Below, piece after piece: positions 11,637 through 21,785 of a DNA stretch of 64,000 bases. The DNA lies in NCBI GenBank assembly GCA_029990175.1, contig JARKIP010000053.1, positions 10,558,001-10,622,000 on the forward strand, written 5' to 3'. This DNA comes from Petunia secreta (Eukaryota > Streptophyta > Magnoliopsida > Solanales > Solanaceae). A program made the translations under genes and the position numbers. Under the pieces are notes generated by a model. The model saw only the letters and a list, made by a program, of their open reading frames with translations. It was not told the DNA's origin and did no database searches. Position 1 is the stretch's first letter; the number at the start of each line of letters is the position of its first letter.

Positions 11637-12358
11637 CTATAGATCAATGCAAAACTCTATCTCCCGCATAGGCGGCAAACCCGGCAAATCATCAGGAAAC
11701 ACATCCGGATACTCACAAATAACCGAAACTCTATCAAGGGATAACTCCTCTGCCCGGACATCCCGAGCTGAAGCAATATATCCCTCGCACCCACTAGATA
11801 TCATCCTCTGCCCCTCCAAGAAAGAAATGATCATACTCTTCGGAGAAGGCCTGGAACCTCTCCATACAACCCGAGACTCACCCTCTGCCCGATCGTCACG
11901 GACTTGGCATGGCAATCCAAAGTCGCATGACAGGAAGCCAGCCAATCCATGCCCATAATGACATCGAAATCAGACATATCGAGCAGCATCAGGTGTACTA
12001 AGGACTCTACACCACAGATGGAGATCATACACTGCCGATAACCCCTATCTACACAAATAGAAGACCCGACAGTGGTGGCAACCATAAAGGGATCATCTAA
12101 GAAGACCAGATCCCTGCCCAAGCAAGGGGCAAATCCCGGCGACACATACGAATAGGTAGACCCCGGATCAATAAGAGCATAAGCATCGCGGCCACAGACA
12201 GAAATAATACCTGTGATGACATCATTGGATGCCTCAACATCCTGACGAGTCATAGCATAGACCTGCGCCGAGCCTCCTGAACCCGGAGCTCTCTGAGACT
12301 GCTGTCTAGGAGGAATCTGAGAAACGGGCCTGGCGGCCTGAGGACCAGATGGTACCAT
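11637..12358 (-). pseudogene. Protease and RT linker of Tekay element
   Basis: Aspartic protease with an active-site motif of the form LIDPGSTYSYVSP followed by FDVIMGMDWL, both typical of Tekay-type elements. A frame change near 11830-11940 leads into the linker with the YPDVFPDDLPGLPP motif that precedes RT. A TAG near 11634 interrupts the junction with RT. Confidence 0.85.
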
Positions 12359-13699
12359 AGCTGCGGATCCCTGGCGACCTGATGAAACATAAGGGCAACT
12401 CCTGACATAGTGCTCTGGAGACCCACACTCAAAACATCCATCACCTCTACCTCATCTACCGCCTCTACCACCTCTGCCATGACCACCTCCAGACGAACAC
12501 CTCCCATGATGCCTCTGATGGCACCTCCCGCACTGCGGCGGACCAGACTGCGAAGAGCCACCCCGCCTCTGGGATGACTGAGGCCTCGGGGTCTCTGAAG
12601 AAAAATCCTGGGCAGGCAAAGCAGCAGCCTGGGGCCTAGACTGAGAACGGCCCTAATGACCCTGACCCCTCTGAGCGGATCCACTATACCTACCAGACTG
12701 ACGCGATCTCTTGGCCGCCCTCTCCGCGTCAGCCCTGGCGAAGATATCCTCCATCCGCCGCGCCACATCAACTATCTCAAAATATGACTTGTTGCCCATA
12801 TCAGGGGCAACAGCTACCTGCAAGCGGGGATGAAGACCCTCAACAAACCGGAGGACCTTGTCCCTCTCCTGAGCCACCATAGCCGGCGCAAACTGAGACA
12901 ACCACAAGAACCTGGTGTCATACTCTGAAACAGACAGGTTTCCCTGCCTCAACCCCTCAAACTCGCGCCTCTGAGCATCGTGCTGACTCTGGGGCACGAA
13001 CCTGCTCATGAACATAGACACGAACTCAGCCCAAGACAAAGAAGGGAGGTCACTAGACCTCTGCCGCATCATGGAGACCCACCATGTCTCCGCATCTCCC
13101 GATAATCTGAAAGAAGCACACTGCACCCATAAGGTGTCTCTAGTACCAAGAACTGTCAAAATCTTCTCACACTTCTGAATGTACCTCTGGGAAGTACATG
13201 TAGCTGAGGTACCGTCGAACTCTGGAGGCTGAAGCTTCATGAATGACTCTATCCTCTTGGAAACCTCCTCAGTGCCCATAGGAGGAGTAGAAATAACAGG
13301 ACCTGCCTGAGGAGCAGAAGCAGAAGAATGGGCAATATGATCAGGAGCAGCCTCAGAAGTAGGCGTGCTCATAACAGGTGTGGTCGGCTGAGGAGCCGAA
13401 ACAGGAGCTGCAACATCATCTCTGACAGGGACCTGATGGCTAGACAAGGCCATCAGTCTCATATACTCCTCTGAAGAGATCACAACGGTGCCTAGCACAA
13501 CAGCAGGCACAGGGGGAATAGATGCTGACAGAGTCGCTGCGGACACCGCAGGGATAGCTGTGTCCTACCTAGTGGCTGACGGACGACCTGCCCGAGTCTT
13601 CTTAGCAGCTGGCGGCTGCGTAGGTGCTGATGGCTCTCCCGCAGACGCAGGTGTAGAAGATGCAGCCCTCCTGGCTGAGGATGCTCGCGTCCTCGCCAT
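12359..13699 (-). pseudogene. Gag of Tekay element
   Basis: The likely start is the ATG at 13699-13697 (MARTRASSARRAASS). A TAG near 13567 and another near 12652 interrupt an otherwise single frame. The middle part (PPEFDGTS, then WWVSMMRQR, then FVPQSQ) is the capsid region shared by chromoviruses. A CCHC zinc knuckle (CFECGSPEHYVRSC) lies near 12375-12435. The leader between 13700 and the primer site holds no gene. Confidence 0.87.
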
Positions 13700-13890
13700 C
13701 TGATACAATACACGAAAAAGGGTCAGCACCTATATAAGCTACTCAGCACGAATAGAGATAAAACGAAGGGAAAACATTTCCTAACATGCCCTTGTAGCCT
13801 CTCACTCATAAGTATGGTCGACAACATACCCATAAGCAAGACTCTACTCAGACACTGCTCCAAGACTCCTAGGACTCGAATTAGAACCTA

Positions 13891-13907
13891 GGGCTCTGAT
13901 ACCAAAC
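13891..13907 (-). other. Primer binding site, initiator Met-tRNA type
   Basis: On the minus strand GTTTGGTATCAGAGCCC begins directly after the 5' LTR. TGGTATCAGAGC is the well-known complement of the plant initiator Met-tRNA 3' end. Confidence 0.92.
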
Positions 13908-16746
13908 TGTCACGACCCAATTTCCAAGGGCTCGTGATGGCACCTAAACAACATCTGCCTAGGCGAACCAATGAAACAAGATGCGGAAAAGAACAATAAT
14001 GTGAAAAGATCATAAATTAATATATAAGTATAAAAGGGTGAAGTCCAAAAGAATATATCCACAAAAGAATTGGAGCATTCTAAGAGTGACTCAATAAAGT
14101 ATGAATATACATCAAAGAAATCTGAGTCCTATCTCTAAGTGACTCCGGCGGTATGCCACCACGGTCTGTGTAGTCGGCTCACCTCAATCAAAAGTCTCAG
14201 AAGCCTCGGGAACTACTAACGTCCGGGCTGCTGACTGGATGAAGGACCTGCGCACGTAGCAGAGTAAGTTATGAGCCGAAGCCCAGTAAGATCACCGACA
14301 GGCCCGCTAAGGTACCCTTGCGGGACAAGTCGCTACATGCATCATAAGCAACAACATACTATAGTAATCATACAATAAAGTAGTGAAATCACAAATAGAT
14401 GTAACACATTCCATACACACCAGTAGTAACCAGAAGTCTCAAGGATTATGCCCATCCAACGTAAGGCATAGGTCAACTCAGTGGCGGTTTGGAGGTCCAA
14501 TCTCTACTCCCGTGCCGACTAACCTAGACCTACGATGGACTAGCAACACCACTACTAAGTATCAACCATATACCGTGACCCGAAGTCACTATCACAATCA
14601 TGAATAAGTAGACCAACGACCCGTAGTCGTTGGCTCATCTCAAATCTGTCTACGATCGTACCACACCCCCTGTCAAGTGCGTCGTATCTCAATAAATCAA
14701 GTGACCACACCACACCCCCTGTCAAGTGTGTCACATCTCAAAGATCAAGTGTCCACACCACACCCCCTGTCAAGTGTGACACATCTCATAGTATAGGCGA
14801 CACCACACCCCCTGTCAAGTGTCCCTCTAACAGTATTAATATCCACGACATTAATAACAATAACAGAAATAATAACAGAAATATTAATAACGATAATATT
14901 TCACAGTCACCGTAACCCAGGTTGGTTATGCTAGCTGAACGTAAGGCGAAGGTTAACCCGACCACAGTTTGGGGGTACAATCCCTACTCCCATGTCGTCC
15001 AACCCAAGGTTACATATAGACAGCACTACCCAACCCGGCACGTGAACAAATCAAGTACCAATATCATACAAAAGCCGGCAAAATCCTCGGCAAGACATTT
15101 ATCATGACATGCCGGCAACATCCTCGGCCATGTCCCAAGTTCTTGCTATCTAAGCATGGCGTAGCAAGCGTTACTACGATATAAATTGAAGCTACCTCGA
15201 CGTAGCGTTTAGACCGGCACATACCTCGGTCGAGTCACAATCTCGCTATTTATAACAAAAAATAATAGCAAGTAATTCACATCATTAATCCTAACCATTG
15301 TTAGGTATATATATGCGTACATGAAGCATATTAGCATGAAGGAAGAGTCCACAAGCACAATAGAGGTCAAGTCTCCTTTCCCGCTCGCCTTGTCCGCATA
15401 ATTCGGGCTGATATACCGGGAAGAATCTCCTTTCCCGCTCGCCTTGTCCGCGAAGGACTCTCCACTAGGTCTATTAAGACAAGATATAGCACATATGAGT
15501 GCTCAATTATAGCTATTTAAGCCTATAGGCATCCTAGGGTAAAAATTACCAAAATGCCCCCAGGTAGGGCCGAGCCCTAAATTTACAAAATGTACTTTTC
15601 CGGACTCCCCACGCTCCCGTGAGTCCAAAAGTACACTTAAATTCCACATGCGAGCCTTGCTCGATGTCTTTCCCCAATTTTTAAGAATCTAGGGTTCTAA
15701 CCCATTTCCAAGAATCAACCCTTTGATTCTTGTGTTAATCAACATAAAGATGGATTGAAAGGGCTTACCTTAAGTGTAAGTATGATTGGATCTTCAAGAA
15801 ATACCCAAAAATCGCCTCAAGAGCTCACCAAATGATTTTTATAAGTTATGAACCGAAATGGCCCGAAATGGCCTTTTTATAGCAGTTTTTGCCTCTGTGA
15901 TAGCTTCTTTTGAAAAAATCATAACTTTTGATAGAAATGTCCAAATGACCCGAAATCGGTGCCATTATAACCACAACGCAAAGGGCTACAACTTTCATGT
16001 TTTGAGTTTTTCCTAATTCCTTACGGATTGGCCGAAAAATCAGCTTTTCCGGCTGTTTGCGCCAAAACAGAACAGAAAAGTCGCACCAGATTTTCTACTG
16101 TTTTACGGGCAAAACGGGACCCTACGAAGCTCGGAATGATCCCAAATTTTGCACACAAGCCATAAAATACTTGGGTGACATGCTCGTCAAGACGGAACTC
16201 AATTCGGACCTCCAGAACTCAAAAAGTGGGTCCCACAGCAAAGGTTCAATTTTCGACTTTCGCCAAAATAGTGAAATTTAACCAAACGACCTCGGAATCC
16301 AATTCCGAAAGTTGCTACAAGTCACAAATGACTATACGAACCTAACGAAACTTTCGGATCTCTCATCAGAGCTCAATTGCTCAAATTGAGCTCGGAAACC
16401 TCTTTTAACTCTTTTTAACTTCCGAAACGGGGACTTTATCAAAAGTCCTATCAAACGAGGTCCGTTTTCAATTTTGAAGGTTGCCACATATCATAAATGA
16501 CGAGACGGACCTAACGGTGCACTCGGATTTTCCATCGGGGTTCGTTTACTCAAAACGACCTATCGAAACCCCAAATTCCTTTCCGGAATTTCATAAACGG
16601 ATCCTTTTCTCGAAAACCTATCAAACGGACTCCGTTTCGACTCAGATTTCACAGACGGGTCATAAATGACCTAACGGAGCTTTTGGGACTGTCGACACAC
16701 AAATCGAGGTCCCGGATCCCGTAACGACTATTTGAGGGTCGTTACA
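13908..16746 (-). repeat. 5' LTR of Tekay element (right copy)
   Basis: 2839 bases, matching 5808-8636. It differs by scattered substitutions and by one patch at 15372-15451 where a 26-bp segment appears twice. It is followed by the target-site copy CTTTG at 16747-16751. Confidence 0.93.
15873..15881 (-). promoter_or_regulatory. LTR TATA box of Tekay element
   Basis: TATAAAAAG on the minus strand in the 5' LTR, the copy that would drive transcription of the element. Position inferred from sequence only. Confidence 0.5.
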
Positions 16747-16751
16747 CTTTG

Positions 16752-17549
16752 GTAGCCAAATAAATAAGAAGAAGAGCTTCCTAAAGCTCTAATTATTTCT
16801 ATCCTTAGTCCATTGCCATCTTTTTTTTGTTTGGCACTGGTGAGCTTAGGCGGTCAGTAACCTATTGTGATGTTCCTTGTGTTGAGCCAGAGTGCGTGTC
16901 AAGGTAGCCGGGTAAGCACATTATTGTTTTTTCAAGGCTACTAAGGGTAATGAGAGGCGTTATTTGACCCCTGAGTTGATTCATCAGGCGGGGGTGTTTA
17001 TGGAAAAGGTGTGGAGTTATGAACTCGAGAGTTGCAGCTGTTTGGAAACTCGAGAGGGTAATTTGGTAGCTCAGGTCTGAGCCGTATTCTGTTTTAGCTA
17101 AGTCTTTTTTAAAGCAGTAGGTTGTGCTAGGATGGCTATTCTTATTCAAATTAGTTGTATGAGTTTACGCTCTAAGTGGAGGAGTCTTCCTCTAATACAG
17201 AATGCTAATATTAAATCTCTAAGGCGTTGCTGAAGCGTAAGCTAATTCTTAGTTTCATCGACCTGTTCTATATCGCAAAATATATCGACGAGGTAATTTG
17301 TCGCATTAATCTATCCAAAGCTCCATGTACCCTTGTTTCAAAAATGTAGAACTCTCTTCGCGTGATCGAGGAAGGATAAGCTTAGTCAAAATAAGTTGTC
17401 CAATGACGTCATCATATTATCCAGATATATTTTATTCCAAAAGTTTGATATGCGTGTTATAATTCTGATCCTATAATCAGGAGATAATGCCCGTGGAGTA
17501 GCTTATGAAGGTCGTGCAAGTTCTCTTATTATCTGTGCAAATTTTTCTT
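16752..17549. other. Region without a recognised gene
   Basis: Continues the DNA split by the Tekay insertion. Translations in all frames are short and show no motif I recognise. It may be the decayed 3' untranslated part of the element whose LTR starts near 17597. Confidence 0.5.
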
Positions 17550-20060
17550 TAGACTTAGGCTCGTTCGAGGACGAACGAGAGTTTAAGTGGAGGAGAATAA
17601 AACGACCTTAGGTAGTCGTTTCGGGAGTTAAGACTCCGACTGGTGTACCGATCATTTTAAAATCTTTGTAAGGTCCATTAGGACCTGTCTGTAAAATTTG
17701 AGCTAAATTAAACTTCGTTTGGTAGGTATCAGAAGAAGATTTCAGTTTTTATTGTCGATAAATATTAAAAAGAGATTTTTGTGCTCGATTTTGGCAAATG
17801 AACTCCGATTTGAAATTTGAAAGTGCCGTTAGGTTCGTATAATTATTTGTGAGTTTTGTGAACTTTCAAAAGTGAATTTCGAGGTTGTTCGGCTAGTTTT
17901 CACTAAAATACCGAAAGTTAAATAATTTGACCCTTTTCCATTTAATTTGCATATTATGTTTCGGGAGTCTGATTTGAGATCCGCCTTTAGCAAGTGTGTT
18001 ACATAAATTTTGTATAACTTGTATGCAAAAGTTGGAATTGTTTCGAGTATCATAGGGTACCGTTTTAATTTTCGATTAAGAAAAGAAAATATAAAAGTAA
18101 AAGAAAAAAGAAAAAGACAAAAAGAAAAGAAATAAAAATCGGTGGCAGGCCTTAAAACTTCGAAATGAAGCTTACAATGCAAAGGAAATAGAACAGAAGC
18201 GAAAAGAAGGAATGAGAAAGACGCAGTGGAAAAAAATGCAAGAAAATGAGAAAAGAGCCGGAGAAAAGTAGAATTTTTACCCTGAAACATTCAGGTAATG
18301 ATCTTAATATATTATTTGAGTTTATTACGTGTGTTTGAATATATTTTGACGGTAAAAATTTGGATATTAGACATCGTTTTAATAAGTTCAATTGATAGTT
18401 TTAAAAGGTTAATTGGACTCCGATAATGGAATTGATTATATATTCGTACTCAGTGAGTCATGGGCAACATGTAAATGTAATTTATTCAGAGTTTGGTTAT
18501 GTGACTTTGAACCCTGTACATAGGCCTGCCTGCGTATTGCGTATGCGAATAGGATATCAGGTTCCTAACCAGATTGCCCTAAGAATTAGGGAATGAAGCC
18601 CTTAACCTAATTTGATATATTTTTTTCTTAATGAATAAGCAGGATCGTTTGGCAATGAATCCAAAGGACAAAGTTGTTGTTGAGTGGCAGTGAAACGAGG
18701 TAAGTGTTTATATCCATTTCTTTGGAGGCCCTTGGCCTTGTGGATATTCTACCACGTGTTCTTTACGTGTGTAGCTGCCGATAGGCGTACTCATTACTCC
18801 TTAGCTTTGAATTTACATTGTATATTATATGTTATGCCCATTTTTTGGTATTGCAGTGAGCATATGAGCACTGCACTCTGGTTTTGAGCATTGCATATAC
18901 TTCCCGGTTGGTGATGAGAGTCCCGCACCAGTGAAGGGTCATTATTACATATACTTCCCGATAATCGATGAGAGTCCCGAGCCGGTGAAGGGTCATTATT
19001 GCATATATTTCCCGGTTGGCGATGAGAGTCCCGCACCGGTGAAGGGTCATTATTGCATATAATTCCCGGTAATCGATGAGAGTCCCGAGCTGGTGAAATG
19101 TCACTATTGCATGTACTTCCCGATAATCGATGAGAGTCCCGAGCCGGTGAAGGTATCAGGCACATGTGACTGCATTGTATCATACTCTACTCATCCCATC
19201 TCATTGCACCGCATACTGACTATTGTGTGACTATCTTGTTTTGTTTTGTGTATGCGGCATTTATACCATGTTGTTGACATATTTCAGTTTGCCTATATGT
19301 TCTGGCTATTTAGTGTCCTTAATTGGTTTATATGCTTTACTTATATGGATCGGGTTGTACGCCGCAACAATATGAATATATAGATCGGTTCGCACACCGC
19401 GACAGTATTATGTTTGGGATACTAAAAAACCTATATGTTCTGTCTATCTTATGTCCCTGGTTGTTTATGAGTTTATGATCCCATATGTGTTTCCTGTTAT
19501 TATCTGGCTATGCCTTTTTATAATTTAAATAAGAGGAATTTAGTTTATCTGTTTTTCTTCTCCCTGGCTAGCTATCCTATTCTTTGAGGTGGCTGGTCTG
19601 CCCCACTTATTGAGTCCTTTTAACTCACTCTTGTTTGTTGTTTGTCCTTGTCTATCTATTTCGTTTCGGTAGGTTCGCTCCAAGATTGAGCTCGTCACGT
19701 TGTGAAGGAGCGCAGACGACTTCAGCTGTCAGGGTGAGCCAGCTTTTATTCATGATGGCCACAGTTTCATGTTTATTATTTCAGGTGCACTTTGCTCCCT
19801 TCAGGAGGTATCTATCTTCTTTTGTACTCTTATATGTCTAGTCTGGATAGGCCTAAACCTAGTATATTGAGTAGTCAGTTGTAATTTCTTTTGTACAGCT
19901 TAGAGGTATCAGTATGTCTGTACCTTTTTCTAAGTCTTCTTCTTATTTATGAGTTGAATTTATATTCATTTACCGAATTCAGTTGATAAGGGTTCACCCG
20001 ACGAGTTTAGGGGAGGTGGTCGAGTGCCCGCACGGCCTAGCTGAAATTCGGGTTGTGTCA
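17550..20060 (+). mobile_element. Remnant of a Tekay-like element: 3' end plus LTR
   Basis: The segment TTAGGCTCGTTCGAGGACGA followed by AAGTGGAGGAGAA at 17559-17597 matches, base for base in many places, the polypurine region of the intact Tekay element. The LTR starts near 17597 as TAAAACGACC, a decayed TGTAACGACC, and ends near 20060 at GGTTGTGTCA. It contains a 54-bp tandem array. No coding part is left. It cuts the DUF7745-type reading frame that lies to its right on the other strand. Confidence 0.7.
18893..19154. repeat. 54-bp tandem array, five copies of two alternating variants
   Basis: Copies start at 18893, 18947, 19001, 19055 and 19109, exactly 54 bases apart. Each has TTCCC, GATGAGAGTCCC and GGTGAAG blocks. 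One variant has GGTTGG and CGCACC, the other AATCGATG and CGAGC; the order is A-B-A-B-B. As 54 is a multiple of three, the array opens long false frames on the minus strand. Confidence 0.9.
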
Positions 20061-21135
20061 CATCTCCAGTGTAGTCGAAGTGATAATCTTTCGTGTCGAA
20101 TATCAACGGTATGATTTGCTTCTTCCTGCTTGTCTCATCACCCTCAATGGTTGGTAAGGTTTGAGACCTCATAATCCCATAAGTATCACAAAGGGTGCCT
20201 TCTCAGAGCTAATGATGAAATCTGATGAAGGAAACCAAGTGAACATCCACTGAATTGAGCCCTCCGTTATGTTCTCGAACAACTTTACCCACTTCTCTGT
20301 GCTGCTTGGCTGCCTAAATTTTGGAACCCCGTATCACTCTCCAACAAGGTAGTTGGAACCAATTGGCTTAGACAACTCTTGTACGCCTCTCGTTTTCTCA
20401 AATGCTCTTTGAACCATGCTTGCAGTAGAAGATTACACCCTTGGAAATATTTTGCTCCCCTCTTGCAACAACCTAAAGCCCGATAAATGTCTGCCATTAT
20501 CATAGAAACTATGGTATAACGGTAACCATAAATTCCATTGAATACCGCATCGGCAACCATGACAAGCCTTGAACATATATTGTGACTCGAACTTTTGGGG
20601 AACACCATTACTCCTAAGAAGCAAATAGCAAAATCAAGCGGCCTAACTCTCCTCCAATCATTGTAGGACTCAAACTCTTTCTTACGGTTGTTGAACGCAC
20701 TAAAATACCCAAACCGATTGTAGAAATAGGAAAAGGGTATCTTCTTTTGTTGTAAAAATTCCACATTCATACTCGCCACCATCCCTAACTTTTTACGAAA
20801 CTCTTCAGCTGTGGGGACGCTAAGTGCTAGCATGCGACCTTCCTGCCAACTATGTTTGTATAGCCCCGAGTGTGACACGAACCCTCCTATTTCTTTCAAC
20901 AAAGGTATTAATTCAACATCCCAAAATCTAAACACATTCAATTCTTCATCCCAAAATGACACCGATGCTTCAATCATCTCTCTACACGGTTCCATTTCTA
21001 ATAGTGAAATCAAATGACCCAAGTGTTGACGTACTTCGGTTGCTCACCTAGTGACAAGTTGTTCCACCAACTAGTTAACAAAGGAGGTTCGCCCATAGTC
21101 ATTTCAAAACGGTGAAATTTTTTATTCATTGTGAC
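20061..21135 (-). pseudogene. DUF7745-type extra ORF (ORF1), frameshifted and truncated
   Basis: The reading frame starts at MNKKFHRFEM (ATG near 21130), just after a TTTCTTTACAG sequence that could be a 3' splice site. The first ~38 codons run to about 21015; a frameshift then leads into a long frame (20285-21022) with the FWDEELNVFRFWDVELIPLL block, the YNDWRRVRPLDFAICFLG block and a GCC-RGAKYFQGC block. A further frame change gives a FGSQ-like end and GLKPYQPLRVMRQAG, after which the LTR cuts it. These blocks fit a plant family of unknown function (DUF7745, related to plant mobile domains), recalled rather than searched. I infer it is the upstream ORF of the retroelement. Its role is unknown. 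Confidence 0.65.
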
Positions 21136-21760
21136 CTGTAAAGAAAAAAAAAAGAAAAATAAAGGATTAAAACCCCCTCTCCTTTGAGAATAATGAGGAA
21201 AATCAAAATGCGTTTTTATTCTCATCTCACTCTCTTTTCACACGCTTTTCTTTTTTTTTTCTTTTTCTCTCAAATGCACATAAGAATGTCCAAACGTACT
21301 TTTGGGGTTAGAAACCCGTTAGGTAGTTTGGACAAGTTGAAGACTAGCCGGCTCACGGGGAGCCCTTCCTACGGCATGATGCATGCTCATTACATTCAAA
21401 GAGTGGTGTAATTCTAGACGCGGTTCCCCAAGGCGGACGGCCAAGGAGTGGGATCATTTGAAATTATTGGTTGTGCCACGGACCAACTATATTCCAAAAT
21501 GTCCCTCCTAAAGGTTTTTTATGGTGAAACGACCGTGGGATCTACATAATCGCCCGTGTATGTGCAAAATATCATTTCCCAGGAGTGGGGGAGTATGAGT
21601 GAGGTATGCCAATATTACATAAAAATTCAAATTCATACAAGTAAATAAAAAGGGAAAAAAGAAAAAAAGAAGCCAATATAGTGAAGTCATAATAATATAA
21701 ATAACAAGATACTAACTAAATAAATCCTAAAAGTAAAAACTCGTTGTGGTTAGGACTTTG
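21136..21760 (-). other. Leader between primer site and ORF1
   Basis: No gene is seen. The stretch is rich in T and A runs on the plus strand (21249-21270). A possible 3' splice site at its left end suggests an intron in the leader, known for some Ogre elements. Confidence 0.4.
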
Positions 21761-21783
21761 AATATCCCCAACGGAGTCTCCAT
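21761..21783 (-). other. Candidate primer binding site of Tat/Ogre type
   Basis: On the minus strand TGGAGACTCCGTTGGGGATA starts two bases after the LTR end. It resembles the TGGCGACTCCGCTGGGGA-type site that I recall for Tat/Ogre elements (thought to pair with an Arg tRNA). Not checked against tRNA sequences. Confidence 0.5.
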
Positions 21784-21785
21784 TC

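Larger units (their letters stand above)
5808..16746 (-). mobile_element. Complete Tekay-type Ty3/gypsy chromovirus
   Basis: A 10.9-kb element with long direct LTRs (5808-8636 and 13908-16746), TG..CA ends (TGTCACGACC ... GGTCGTTACA on the plus strand), a perfect 5-bp duplication CTTTG on both sides, an initiator-Met primer site and a polypurine tract. The body encodes gag, protease, RT, RNase H, integrase and a chromodomain on the minus strand, the Tekay/Del layout. By eye, about 22 substitutions separate the LTRs over the first ~1.3 kb (roughly 1.7 percent), which points to a fairly recent insertion. A few stops and frameshifts make this copy defective. Confidence 0.92.

Noticed and set aside
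17829..18391. Two minus-strand frames rich in Phe, Leu and Ser
   Set aside because: They lie in an AT-rich LTR on the strand opposite to the element and show no motif.
18794..19183. Long minus-strand frame with 18-residue repeats
   Set aside because: It is produced by the 54-bp tandem array, whose length is a multiple of three. It has no conserved domain and lies in an LTR.
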